Position numbers and translations under genes: made by a program
Notes under the pieces: model-generated
What the model was told of the DNA's origin: nothing
The model's database searches: none
The model's input: the letters and a program-made list of their open reading frames with translations, nothing else
From: Ypsolopha sequella
Taxonomy: Eukaryota; Arthropoda; Insecta; Lepidoptera; Ypsolophidae
DNA: 64,000 nt
Direction of reading: 5' to 3'
NCBI GenBank assembly: GCA_934047225.1
Contig: OW203991.1
Coordinates: forward strand, 9,424,001-9,488,000
Shown here: one piece after another, positions 45,737 to 57,610 of the stretch
Layout: each line of letters opens with the position of its first letter
Position numbering within the stretch: position 1 is the first letter of the stretch

Positions 45737-47726
45737 CATATATTATCATTATTACTGATCACTTACAAAGTTTTAAGTATGAATTTGGCTATATCAATGA
45801 AATCACCTTATATACACCTAATACACGTTAAAACCATTTTTCTAAAATGTGTAAAACAAGATAATAAAAATAGAAAAAAAAAAACAACACACAAATTGTC
45901 TCAGAGCAAATTGGTTTCTCGATTGATTATAAAAAAAGTTAGTCGAAGTTTTACGTTAAGAAAATACATCTGTTCCCATCCCTAGCAATAAATCATCACG
46001 TCATATAATCAGACTGTGTTTAATATTAAGTTCGCAATACCGCTCCGGTCAAGTTATCAACCACCTAAAGCCGGTAGGTTTATAATGGTCACATGGTATC
46101 AAAACTAAAACGTCGTAAATGAAATCGTTTGTTTGAAAAATACACCGTTTTACACAGAGATACGGTAGTTTTTTCATTTGATAAGTTTTCGATATAAGTC
46201 ATTTGTTGTGCGTAGAAAGAACAACCACTTGGATTAAAGTTTTGATAGTATTTCAATTACGACAAGGTGTGTGCCTGTGGGTGTGAGGCGACAAAGGTTC
46301 TGGTACGCATACAACTCCAAGGCCTTTCTAACTATTTAAATGTTCTGAGGTCCTTCCTTTCATTGTTTTTCGTTTGGTGCACAATAAAGCGTATTTATGT
46401 TTTATTATGTTATGTTATTATTAGAACTTGAAAATAATCAGAATACCCACCTAACCTTTGATCCTGACTTCGTCACCATAGAACTCCTCAACGGATGACA
46501 GCACATAACTTTAGATGGCGGCTTTGTGTAATGGTATAAAAATATACAATTATTTTTAACCTTTTTATGGAATGACTGCTGTTACATTTGAAGTCGGTGA
46601 GGGTAGGACTCGTGCCCATACAAATACAAACTTATCATTACATGCAATATGAATAGATCTGCAACATTAAGTTGGTAAAGTATTACGCCACATAGAATAA
46701 CAAATTGCTTAATAATTTTCGGATTGATTCCTTCACTTGTTCCTTCGTAAGTAATTTCATAATTGCAGGTCACCATGAAGTTCCCTATAGGTTTTAATGA
46801 GCATAGTAGACCTACCATGAGTTTAGACCTCAATACTCACTAACGACTGTATTAAATATTCATTTGAGAAATTTTACAGTGTCCCTAATATGGTTTACGA
46901 GAGGAATTATAAATTCTAATAAAAAGTATTTTACGCAGTCGCAAACGAGTAACGAGACTTAAACTCATGGTAGGCCTACCAGTAAGTGAGTGCAATTTTT
47001 TCAAGTACGGAAATAAGTTTTGAAATGCCGCATCTTTTTATTGCGTTACACTGGAAACTTGAATTTGATACAGCAGTATTACGCTTAGACCTTATTATAT
47101 TTGACATCAATATCAACTCATCCACATCACTACCTTTGCGGAATTGACGTTGACCCATACGGCCTCCACATAATCTTTATGTCAGCACCCGCGTGGCCCT
47201 GGAGCTGTATTTTTGAATCATTCGAATTTCAATTCGCATATGAATCCGCATGATTCGCATACGAAAACTTGAAATCAGTGTTTTTGAAAATTCTCTCCGT
47301 GAATTCTGCAACGAGTGGTCTGACCCACTCGTTTTCCGATTTCTACTAGTAGAAACTATGCAAGAATGACAAGAAGAAAATGTCGATGTAGACGCATCGA
47401 TGAGACTGACATGACATAATAACTTTTTAATTTACGTTCCGTTCACCTTCATTCATTACCGGTTTTAAAATCAACGAAATATTGCATTCCGGTTTTAATT
47501 TTTTCTGCGTGAAACAAAAACCGTTTACATTGATTTCTACTGGTTCAAAAATACGTAAAATTGTGACCAATCGAATTGAATTTCGCAAGTGAATTTTTTC
47601 CGTTCGTAAATATACGATTCACGGCGAGTGATTCAAAAGGCCATGCTATCCAGAGGGCCCTTGTCACCGTCAACACCTTGTCTGTTCTAGAACAGGGATT
47701 GCAAGAGATGGGGACTATCAAATATA
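45737..47726. other. AT-rich sequence, little recognised
   Basis: Apart from the LINE-like tail at 46355, no feature is supported. Confidence 0.5.
46355..46435 (+). repeat. Probable LINE 3' end
   Basis: A GTTTGGTGCACAATAAAGCG block is followed by TATTTATGTTTTATTATGTTATG-type simple sequence. It carries an AATAAA signal and a repetitive tail, as in retrotransposon 3' ends. Confidence 0.5.
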
Positions 47727-48582
47727 TATATAGGCAAATCAGTTCCTGGACGGCGATTCTGGCAATTGCAAAAAAATTTACTATGGCAGATTTCGAGTGA
47801 TTTTACAAGAGATTTTCTGCAGAAATTATTGATTTTTCTGCTTTCGCAATTTTTGCGCACACGTCAGGATCGCCGTCTACGATGTCTACGACGGCGACTT
47901 TGCCACGTCCGAAAAAATTGCGATGGCAGATTTCGTGTAATTTTAAAACAACTTCGAAGAATGTGTAATGAAATGACTTTCTCAATTAAAAACCCTAAAG
48001 AGTGTTTTCCTTACAATGTACTTATAGTCTTTATTTGACTAGGTTTAGTCCATAGAGGAAAAAATTGTTTAGTCACCCGAATTTATATAGCATGGTATTT
48101 ATCACGCCATAAAAAAAGTCATCTGATTGATATTGCAAGTGAAAAATAATGCCAGAATTACTAACACGTAACAAATCGGTCTTATGTTTTATAGATAGAT
48201 AGATAGATAGATATAATCTTTATTTACTCAGCACTATCAACAAATTAATTCAAACACATTTTAGATATAAAACAAAATGAAGTTTCAAACACATTTTAGA
48301 TACAAAACAAAATGAATTGCTGGGTAAAAAGGCCCTGACTCAGCATTGTTGCAGCCAGTAAGTAGACTACAACGCTGTTATTATGCCAGAACCATTGTTT
48401 TGTCACGCATACTTCCGACATTTTAATGCATACTTACATAGATACAAATAGTTAATATATATATAGGCAAATCAGTTCCTGGACGGCGATTCTGGCAATT
48501 GCAAAAAAATGTACTACGGCAGATTTCGAGTGATTTTACAAGAAATTTTCTGCAGAAATGATTGATTTTTCTGCTTATTCAT
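47727..48582 (+). repeat. Two 120-bp direct repeats, 736 bp apart
   Basis: ATATATAGGCAAATCAGTTC, CTGGACGGCGATTCTGGCAA and GCAGATTTCGAGTGATTTTA occur at about 47727-47843 and 48463-48582. The first copy continues into a mirrored GCGATGGCAGATTTCGTG block. Confidence 0.8.
48193..48260 (-). repeat. (GATA)n tract and adjoining LINE-like tail
   Basis: Five to six ATAG units are followed by ATATAATCTTTATTTACTCAGC. On the minus strand this reads as an AATAAAGATTATAT signal running into a tetranucleotide tail, suggesting a retrotransposed 3' end. Confidence 0.5.
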
Positions 48583-48584
48583 GG

Positions 48585-48655
48585 ATGTAGTATACTACTA
48601 CCTTGTACGTAGTACATACTACTACTACTACGTTGTACGTAGTACATACTACTTC
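48585..48655 (+). repeat. Short direct repeat of TTGTACGTAGTACATACTAC
   Basis: Two copies of a roughly 23-bp block with TAC/GTA self-complementarity lie about 32 bp apart. The block can form small hairpins. Confidence 0.75.
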
Positions 48656-49460
48656 CATGCCTTTATTAAATATGATTTATGATTATGCAGCGAGATAGAT
48701 AAATAAAAACAAAAGATATAATAAAAGATAGAGATTTAAAAAACAAGTTATTACGTAAATTCCATATGATTCAACTCTATCTTGGTAAACCGATTGGCAT
48801 CGACAATAAGCACCAATCACGTAAACATTGACTTGCAATTTTATTGACCGTCTCGGGACCACAAGAAATTCTCACACACCGTGACAAACATTTCAATAAC
48901 GCTTCCTTAAATAAATTGCTTTGTAGTAAGTTTGTAGACCAACAATTCATAGTGAAACAACTTTTGCTTTCAGTTAAAACGTACAATAATGTAGCTTACA
49001 TCATTCGAATAAAGTACGATGTCCTTTGATATTCGTATCAATACAATGCAAGCGGCTGTAACCGAGAAGAGTCTCAATACCCTCGACATAGAGTTCAAAA
49101 TTAAATGGCTCAGAATTATAACTATACTCCACGGGTGGTCGATGCAGGGTCTTCACAACAATAGGTCGGATCTTAAAATATCATCTGAATTGAGAATTGT
49201 GCGTGTACGGAATTGACTTTGACGTTTTTATTGCAACATAATATTATCGGAGAAATATTGACTTTACAAGTTATCTGGTAATAGGGCACTGCATTTTATA
49301 TTTTTGCTACATTATCTTTACTATTAATAAAGTAACTATGACAGAAATAAATTTCTATGTTTGAACACTTGGCGATTTATCCATCGCAAGGAGATATAAA
49401 TTAATATTATATCATTGCAGTATAGAAACGCAGAAATAAAAGTAAATCTGGATGTGAGGA

Positions 49461-49534
49461 GCTCTGAACCGGGAATCGAACCCGGGACCTCTCGCTTGCC
49501 GGGCGATTGCTCTAACCTCTGAGCTATCCAGGTC
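49461..49534 (-). tRNA. tRNA-Ala-like sequence (probably SINE or pseudo-tRNA), copy 1
   Basis: The minus strand folds as a tRNA. The D arm is GCTC..GAGC, the anticodon stem is TCGC/GCGA around loop CCGGCAA (anticodon GGC, Ala), and the T arm is CCGGG-TTCGATT-CCCGG. The universal U33 is replaced by C, and the acceptor stem has mismatches. A pseudogene or SINE head is therefore likelier than a working tRNA. Confidence 0.6.
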
Positions 49535-50214
49535 TCAACACAACTCGTGAATTTACCGATGTGCTTTCCCATACTGCAATGTTATTTATAGATACCCACT
49601 TTATAGTGAGCCACTTGGCGCCTAGAGGACGCTAGTGTATTCAAAGCTAGTCAAAGACCATTATGCCCTACCGTCACCTGTTACAGTATCGGGTAGTGGA
49701 GAATACACATTTCTCTTATCGAAACTATGACAGAAATAAATTTCTATGTTTGAACACTTGGCGATTTATCCATCGCAAGGAGATATAAATTAATATTATA
49801 TCATTGCAGTATAGAAACGCAGAAATAAAAGTAAATCTGGATGTGAGGAGCTCTGAACCGGGAATCGAACCCGGGACCTCTCGCTTGCCGGTTCAGAGCT
49901 CCTCACATCCAGATTTACTTTTATTTCTGCGTTTCTATACTGCAATGATATAATATTAATTTATATCTCCTTGCGATGGATAAATCGCCAAGTGTTCAAA
50001 CATAGAAATTTATTTCTGTCATAGTTTCGATAAGAGAAATGTGTATTCTCCACTACCCGATACTGTAACAGGTGACGGTAGGGCATAATGGTCTTTGACT
50101 AGCTTTGAATACACTAGCGTCCTCTAGGCGCCAAGTGGCTCACTATAAAGTGGGTATCTATAAATAACATTGCAGTATGGGAAAGCACATCGGTAAATTC
50201 ACGAGTTGTGTTGA

Positions 50215-50288
50215 GACCTGGATAGCTCAGAGGTTAGAGCAATCGCCCGGCAAGCGAGAGGTCCCGGGTTCGATTCCCGGTTCAGAGC
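50215..50288 (+). tRNA. tRNA-Ala-like sequence, copy 2
   Basis: The mirror-image copy of 49461-49534, identical in sequence, in the right arm of the palindrome. A and B boxes are intact, so pol III transcription is possible. Confidence 0.6.
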
Positions 50289-50603
50289 TCCTCACATCCA
50301 GATTTACTTTTATTTCTGCGTTTCTATACTGCAATGATATAATATTAATTTATATCTCCTTGCGATGGATAAATCGCCAAGTGTTCAAACATAGAAATTT
50401 ATTTCTGTCATAGTTTCGATAAGAGAAATGTGTATTCTCCACTACCCGATACTGTAACAGGTGACGGTAGGGCATAATGGTCTTTGACTAGCTTTGAATA
50501 CACTAGCGTCCTCTAGGCGCCAAGTGGCTCACTATAAAGTGGGTATCTATAAATAACATTGCAGTATGGGAAAGCACATCGGTAAATTCACGAGTTGTGT
50601 TGA

Positions 50604-50677
50604 GACCTGGATAGCTCAGAGGTTAGAGCAATCGCCCGGCAAGCGAGAGGTCCCGGGTTCGATTCCCGGTTCAGAGC
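50604..50677 (+). tRNA. tRNA-Ala-like sequence, copy 3
   Basis: Identical to copy 2 and 389 bp downstream in direct orientation. The unit's tail is truncated after about 50740. Confidence 0.6.
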
Positions 50678-50934
50678 TCCTCACATCCAGATTTACTTTT
50701 ATTTCTGCGTTTCTATACTGCAATGATATAATATTAATTTATTAATAAAGTACTTAAAAAGTCGTGTCTGTAAATTGAATATTTATGTAAAATTTTAAAG
50801 CCAAAACTACAGATTTTATAATTTTTGTCTGTCTGTCTGTTTCTATGCATGTTGTGTGTATGTTTAGTTTTAACTCGAGAACCGTCAGCGGATTTGGATG
50901 CGGTTTTCTTTATTATCATTGTAGTGACCCTGGG

Positions 50935-51095
50935 GCTCTACCGCGTAATTCTCATTTGTATCAACTTCAAGCAAATGCATGCGAAATTCAACGCGTGCAA
51001 AAGAGATGGCATGTTAGGCGAGCGTCGTCGCCCAAACAAACAAATTTCAATCTCAAGTTGATGTTGATGTAAATGAGAATTACGCGGTAGACCCC
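50935..51095. mobile_element. Fold-back element abutting the 51106 MITE
   Basis: CTCTACCGCGTAATTCTCAT at the left is mirrored by ATGAGAATTACGCGGTAGA at the right. The inner arms share AACTTCAAG..CTCAAGTTGATG. It lies 11 bp from the next MITE. Confidence 0.75.
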
Positions 51096-51105
51096 CTGGT
51101 CCCGT

Positions 51106-51262
51106 AGCATAGTGTTTAATCGCGCGCGACGCCACTAGTTGAATCACAAATGTAAGGAGCGTGACGTACTGTTTAATCGCAAAAACATAGTGTCACGCTC
51201 CTCGCACTTGTGATTCAACTAAGTTGCGTCGCACGCGATTAAACACTTTGCTACGACTGCAG
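51106..51262. mobile_element. MITE with CACAGTGTTTAA..CGCGCGA ends, copy 2
   Basis: GTAGCATAGTGTTTAATCGC at the left is mirrored by GCGATTAAACACTTTGCTAC at the right. The inner arms share GTTGAATCACAA and GGAGCGTGAC. It matches 5236-5386. Confidence 0.8.
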
Positions 51263-52104
51263 GTCAACATACTCGTCTATGGTTGGTTGATAAAATAACC
51301 GCCCAGCCGAAAACGGAGCAAAGATATCGAGGTATTTGAAATATACATTGTATATTTATATACTTACAACTTGCTGACAGTAACGGAAAACACTGCATGC
51401 CCTAAAACAGCGTGTAATTAAATTAGCCATGTTCACCAGAAAAATTTTTTTTTTTTTACATTCTTTTTTCGTTAGATAATAAATCATTTAGTAATCCTAA
51501 TTTAAACCAATTTCAGTTTTTTTCAGCCAGTATTTTTTATATTTGCATATCAAGTGACATTATTTGCTTCCTTTAGACATAATAATCAAGATTAATATAT
51601 AATAATATTAAATAATAATAAATAATCTAGAATCTTTTGAATTGTTACGAAAACACGTTTGAAAATAATGTTTATGTTTCAGATGTCAAAGCATAGAGTT
51701 AATAATGTGTTAAAGAGAAGTAAAAGACAATGGCAAATTCCTTTGTTCAACAAATAAAAATAAAAAAAACTATGTATAATCTTATGTTAGTTTGCTGCAG
51801 AAGCAATGAAATATGGCCAATCAAAAAGGTTTCTCAATCAACACACCTTGGCATAAACTTCACATACACAATTGTGCACAAAGTACAGTGATAAGGCTCA
51901 GGTCATCGCATTGGGACGTAAAATCGTCAGTGAAAAGAGGGTATTAAGAGTTTGACTGTTCTAGTGAAAGTTGACACTCAGTAACACGTGATGATAATGT
52001 TTAATTTATTAAGTTTTTAATATTTTTAATAAATTTGCCAATCTCAACATCAGAAATGCTTAGCTATTAATTTATTTTGTTTGTGATATACATAATAGTA
52101 TTTT

Positions 52105-52384
52105 TAGGGTTCCGTACACAAAAGGTATCCAACGGGACCCTATTACTAAGACTCCACTGTCCATCTGTCACCAGGCTGTATCTCATGAACCGAGATAGTT
52201 AGACAGTTAAAATTTTCACAGATGATATATTTCTATTGCCGCTATATCAAAAAATACTAAAAATCAGAATAAAACAAATATTTAAGGCGGCTCCCAAAAA
52301 ACAGACATGTTTTTTTGCCGTTTTTATAGATAATGGTACGGAACCCTTCGTGCGCGACTCCGACTAGCACTTGGCCGGTTTTTT
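52105..52384 (+). repeat. GGGTTCCGTAC-family repeat, compact copy
   Basis: The best-preserved copy: TAGGGTTCCGTACACAAAAG, CACCAGGCTGTATCTCATGA, ACAGTTAAAATTTTCACAGA, then GGTACGGAACCCTTCGTGCG and CTTGGCCGGTTTTTTA. Confidence 0.8.
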
Positions 52385-53145
52385 ATAATATAATGACATA
52401 AACATAGCAAAAAAAATCCTATCAGACACACAACACAGCAAAATCTAACAAATTGTCATTCAGCAACAGGTAACAAATAAGAACCTAAGAGGGCTCCCTG
52501 CGGGGTGCCTTTCGTTTGCTACTGACAGGGACATGACAGGGCGATAAGCTACCTACGTTGCCGGGATCACTGTAATGCACGTAAAGTAAACATCTGATCG
52601 AAAAAAACGTGATATGAAATTGCTTTGCTCGGAAATTAACGCACCAAGTTTTTTTCTAATAATAAGTACTTATTTTAATATCCATTAATCCTGAAATATT
52701 TTCATGTAATAACATTTAATTTAATGCGCTATAAAATGTTTAATGCACAGAAGACAAAAATGTAGACAATTACGAATCCAAACTACGAAACTATTAGTAA
52801 TAAAAATTAGGGTTGTTTATTTTTATATAATTCACAATAAAAACTAAAAATCATACGACATAGACATATATGTACATTTATAATGATCCTTATATTAAAT
52901 TTCAATGTTCAACACACCACGAAACGTATTCAAAGTTCCGTAGGATCGAAATACAATTGTAAACTTCCGAATTGAAAAAAACTGTAGTCCTAGAGATCAA
53001 ACATTGAACAATACGATACTCGACTCAACACGAGATTTGAAACGGTATCTTATTTGGAAATCAAAAAGGAAATGACGAGACGTTGAGCCACAGAAAAAAG
53101 TAGTCAAGTACGAATTTAGCTGAGAGAATGATGGTTTTCACAGTA

Positions 53146-53491
53146 CAGATGTTTTGTCTCACGATGGCAGGTCAAGTTTGGTTGTAGTTAGTGCGTGCTT
53201 ATAATGTGTTGGCGGGAGCGCGCTACAGAAATACATATAAGGTAACATTTATTTATACAGCGAAATTCATACCAGAGGCTTGTTAAGTGATCAGTACCCC
53301 GGATCAATAACACTCTTTGCTAGTTTCGCAAAATAAAATGTTGACCTTCCATAGCAATTGACTCGCAGCTGGGCTTGCGTAGGGAACACGAAAAATATAG
53401 TTCACGAATTTCACAAAAAAGGGTCATCGAACCACGTACGCACTACTACAACCAAGCCTGAACCGCCATCCTGAGATAAAACAACTGTAGT
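53146..53491. mobile_element. Fold-back element, 345 bp
   Basis: GTTTTGTCTCACGATGGCAG and TTTGGTTGTAGTTAGTGCGT are mirrored by ACGCACTACTACAACCAAG and CCGCCATCCTGAGATAAAAC. The spacer is about 230 bp. Confidence 0.75.
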
Positions 53492-53805
53492 GGCTGGCGG
53501 TGTATCAATTCATTACAGTTTAGGCCAGTAAAGATAACGCGAGGAAAGTACTTGCGCAGTATTCTCCGCGCACCCACCCCTCCCTTTCGAAGTTTGAAGA
53601 ATTATTTGTGATGCCATCTGTAAGTTCTGGGACTAACTTTAAGCTCACCTTCTGTATTAGTGCAAATTATAGGTCATTATTTAATTGAAAAAAAAAGCAT
53701 TGACTATAAGCCAAACCTAAACAATAAAATATTAAAAAAAGATAAAATTAATTATTTAAAACTTAAGTTATGAAATCAAGGTAAATAAAATAAAAATTCA
53801 AGACT

Positions 53806-54115
53806 ATGACGTGGCCTAGTAGACGGCCTGTTCAAAATATGTTCTGTGCGTACGAACGTCTCGACCACCAATCCGGAGGTCGCAGGTTCAAGTTGAACCG
53901 TTCAACCCCCGTAGGGGCACACGCAAGGGCTTTGGAAAGCACGTTTAGCTATGGGTCCACATTTGTGCCAGTGTACGGAAATATGGTTCACCACCCAAAC
54001 CCACATCGCTTGGACGTAACAATCAGCAGTGAAACGTGGATGTCAAGTGTGTTAAGGCCGTAAACACCTCTGACACCCTCAACTAAGGGATTCATATTGG
54101 GACACTGAATATGAA
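53806..54115 (+). mobile_element. tRNA-headed SINE, near full length
   Basis: The head has an A-box-like TGGCCTAGTAGACGG near 53811 and a B-box-like GGTTCAAGTTGAACC near 53886, so it is tRNA-derived. The body continues through GGTTCACCACCC, and the end reads CACCTCTGACACCCTC and GGGATTCATATTGGGAC. Fragments of the same 3' half occur at 6936-7077, 37694-37835, 45640-45736 and 59287-59430. Confidence 0.8.
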
Positions 54116-55088
54116 CTATTTTCAAGCAAGGGTTTCTGATGGACGGATAATCTCTTAGATCAAAGTATCTCACCTGTTTAACCCTAAAAAAAGTTTCGCA
54201 CAAGGAAGGAAGGAACGAGCAAACAGCTTTCGTACACAATTTCTCTCCGCCACGGTACACGGCTCAGCAAACACACATGTCTGAAACATGTTGAAACATG
54301 TTTGGAGGACCCTACAGCACTGTATTGTGCATCCGTTCAAATAAAAGCGGAATTTCCCAGGTTTCGTTTTTTGCTTTGATTTCGGACTTTTTCAGGTTTG
54401 TTTGAGAGCAATTTGTATGGTTAGGGCGATACGAGTATGTTTTGAGAGATTTGTTTGTTGTGAGCGAGTTTTGTATCGAAGTTCTTTGTTATTTAACAAA
54501 TAGTTTGGATAAATCAAGTCTCAATAATTACTTGTTGTGTTTTTTTTTTTCTTTAAAGAGAAACTATTTCGTACTTGGGTATTTGGATTAACAAATCCAG
54601 TCTGACCAGCGAATGATTTCGTTCACTGAGTCTTACTCAATACTAATGAATGACATATTATACTTACCTACTATGGTTAGTAAAATTTCTCATATGTCAA
54701 GAAAATGTCTTTGATAATATATCAAATCTATCAATAATGTATCAAATCTAAAATTACTTATGTCTTTTCTGACTATCTGTTACTTACAGTTTCTTCTTTA
54801 CTAATTGAATCCATTGTTACCTGAAACAAACATCAAATATATAATAACTGATGTAGGTAAGTGAGCAAATAATAAAATTGATTACGATATATTTACTGAG
54901 AGGTAGGTACCGTTCAATTTGTTTTCACATCGCCCATTACAAAAGCCAATGCTTTGCGTATGAATATTACAGCAATTTCCTCACAAGCATTACCAAATAG
55001 CTATTAGTCTATATGCCATACTAAATGAGCATTTTAATGACAAAATAAACAGGTCGACTACCGTTCCAGCCACTGCATGGGAATTGAG

Positions 55089-55122
55089 CTCAGACCAAAT
55101 AAAAGATCTTATTTGGTCTGAG
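55089..55122. repeat. Perfect 14-bp hairpin
   Basis: CTCAGACCAAATAA, a 6-nt loop, then the exact complement. The following base run AGGAATTGAG also echoes the GAATTGAGCT just before it. Confidence 0.85.
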
Positions 55123-55233
55123 GAATTGAGATGTAAATGTTTTGACAGCAAAAATAGCTTCCATCCCATTCACTTTACGAGATAATTTTGAATCACTGGT
55201 ACGCATTCATAATAAGGTTTTTATTTACTTCTT

Positions 55234-55269
55234 TCTATTCACTTCTTTTTTAAAAAAGAAGTAAATAGA
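55234..55269. repeat. 36-bp palindrome
   Basis: TCTATTCACTTCTTTTTT is mirrored by AAAAAAGAAGTAAATAGA with one mismatch and no spacer. Confidence 0.8.
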
Positions 55270-57531
55270 ATGAGTTCAAGTGTAATGCAAATTGTCCCAA
55301 CACTAGATATCTACCTGTCAAATTTAGTAATTGCTTAGAGACTTATTATAAACAGAAAGATACAAAATGACGTACTACCAGCAAACGGTAAAAAGGCGGT
55401 ATGATTGCTATTGGTTGGGTTTGAATAGGAAATAAATGGAGATTAATTTACTATGTAACTGAATGAATGTTCTTTAGTAACTGTGGAAATATTAGTTGTA
55501 TTTATAATAATTTTTACAATTATTATCGGACATATTGAAAAGACAATAAAATAGAAAAAGGATTTTTTCGAATATTTTTTTGGGTTGCTATCAAACAACT
55601 AAGTTCATGACGTATCTGGTTGCTATGCTAACAAGGCGTGTGTTTTCCCCATTCATCAAATATTAACAATTACAAAAGGAATGTTAGACGCTTGTCTTAG
55701 ATTCAATGTGCAAACTATGTCTAATTCTTGTAGGCATCATTGAACGAGCAAGCAAAATCGGTCAACGAGTCCAAACTATGATTTAAAAAATTTAGATCAC
55801 ACTTTCATACTTTTAGCGAGATATCTAAAATTTCAAGTTTCACATTTACTTATATTTTTTTTTAATTAAAGAATTTTAAGTTGTTGAATATATGATAAAC
55901 ATAGAGCAATCTTTCCTATTGAGAGTAATGTACCACATTTCCAAACACTACTTTTAATTTTTTGTAGTGATCAATCTCCTACACCTTGTTTACTGAAAAC
56001 TAATCACATTGTCAAATTTAAGGACCTAATTACTAAACAAAAATTGCTAAATAAGTTGCCAAAACATCATAATATAATTAATTTGTTGACACGTTATGTA
56101 CCAGAATATGTATTCGTCATTACACTATTTTGTGAAAAAATATAGGTACCTTATTTTAATTAAAATTTCGATCCAGACAGGCACGCCTTACAAAAAGCGT
56201 AATTTTGTGAACCGCCTCTTAATGTCACAGGAAAAAGAAATCAAATAAGGTAGGTATATATACTACACACGTAAATAAGAAAAAGTTCCAATGGAGAAAT
56301 TATAATTAATCATTCTTGAAAAATCTATTCATGAATTTGAATCTAAAGTAATGTAAGCCCTCTTAAACCTAACACGTAGTACGAAGAAAGTAATATCCAA
56401 CAAGCCGGCATTAAGTTCCGCCGCCAGTAAAGTGCACTTGTGCATCGTAACGAGGTCTCCTTTAACCTCTCAGAGATTGCGTTCCAAATCGCAAGAGATT
56501 CTAAGTCGTGGTGAAGAGAGAGAAAAAATTCACTTAATTTTTGCTTTTAATAAATAAAATACTCCATATTTATAAATTAAATGACTAATTGATTAGAATA
56601 GTCTTTAAGTTTCAACATGATCTGACTGCCTTCATTTAGGATAGTGAAGAAATTCATGCAAATATAACCGTTATCATAAATACGACGGATTGTATTTAAG
56701 ACTAGGTGTAAATACGATTATAATGATAGGTAAAATATATATTATACAAGACATAAAAAAAAAACTGATTATCCTTAAACGAAAACAAATAATCTACTGA
56801 TGATAATGAACGTTTGTTCCAATGAAAGAAACCCTTGTAAATGAAAGAAAAATCTCCTTGCAATTTTGAAAACCTACTGTGAATTTTGTATGAGCAGGCC
56901 CAATATTATTTAATTTCCGAAGAAAATTTTAGAAAATTGTTCACTATGATTATGAGGTTATATTCAAAGATGGCGTTCATTTGCACCCTGTTTAAAGTAT
57001 CGTATGGCTTATTTTGTGCTGCAACAACGAAACAGCAAGTCAGATGCATTATTTTTTCAGTGAAGATAGAAGTCTGATTAGAGCTGAAAAATGACCCCAC
57101 GATAAAGTGTGTTGAACACAATTTTGTATGGCAACGGCTCCAATACCATTCACTGTGTCTTTGATTCGGCCAATCACGGCTGGCCTAGTGTCGCATGACA
57201 ACAATACGAACCAATCATGAGCCTTTTGCCCTTTTTAGTGTCTGGTGCCATTTTCGATTTACATATTTGATAGAAATGCGTCTTCCATGTTTATTTCATT
57301 CGCCGGTTTTTACCACTACATGCATCTGCACGAAGGTTATCTTCTGTGGACGCAAACAAACGTAGTTCTCTCTTTTCTATTAATTTCTTGCATAACTAGT
57401 ATATAAGAAGATGAAAATTTATTTTTGGCACCTGCTTTGATTTGCAATAATTTTCATACATTTATATTTCAATTTTCATTTGTAGCTTTAACGTGTACAT
57501 AAACGTAAGTTTAGAAGCACCGAGACCAGGC

Positions 57532-57610
57532 ACAAACTGTTTTCCGATGGAATCCGAACCAGCGACCATCAGGTATGTGAGCCAAAACTCGACGACTAGG
57601 CCACAGACCG
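57532..57610 (-). repeat. tRNA-like SINE head
   Basis: On the minus strand an A-box-like TGGCCTAGTCGTCGAG is followed 40 bp later by a B-box-like GGTTCGGATTCC. This spacing is that of a tRNA-derived pol III promoter. Confidence 0.6.

Larger units (their letters stand above)
49334..50740. repeat. 389-bp tRNA-bearing unit arranged as a palindrome plus direct copy
   Basis: A 389-bp unit runs minus-strand in 49334-49729 and, truncated, in 49730-49862. It then inverts and runs plus-strand from 49887 through 50415 and again to 50740. Arms 49334-49862 and 49887-50415 are essentially perfect reverse complements around a 24-bp spacer. Each full unit holds a tRNA-like sequence, a 3' tail and the block GGATAAATCGCCAAGTGTT. 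The inversion point lies inside the tRNA-like anticodon arm. Confidence 0.93.
54116..57531. other. AT-rich sequence, nothing coding recognised
   Basis: It holds two short hairpins (55089 and 55234). Open frames are below 75 codons and lack domain character. Confidence 0.5.

Noticed and set aside
48777..48986. Minus-strand 69-codon frame, possible small gene
   Set aside because: No domain, splice or promoter support, and no recognisable family.
49336..50413. Two identical 78-codon frames in opposite orientation
   Set aside because: They span the tRNA-like repeat and are identical only because of the palindrome. There is no protein character.
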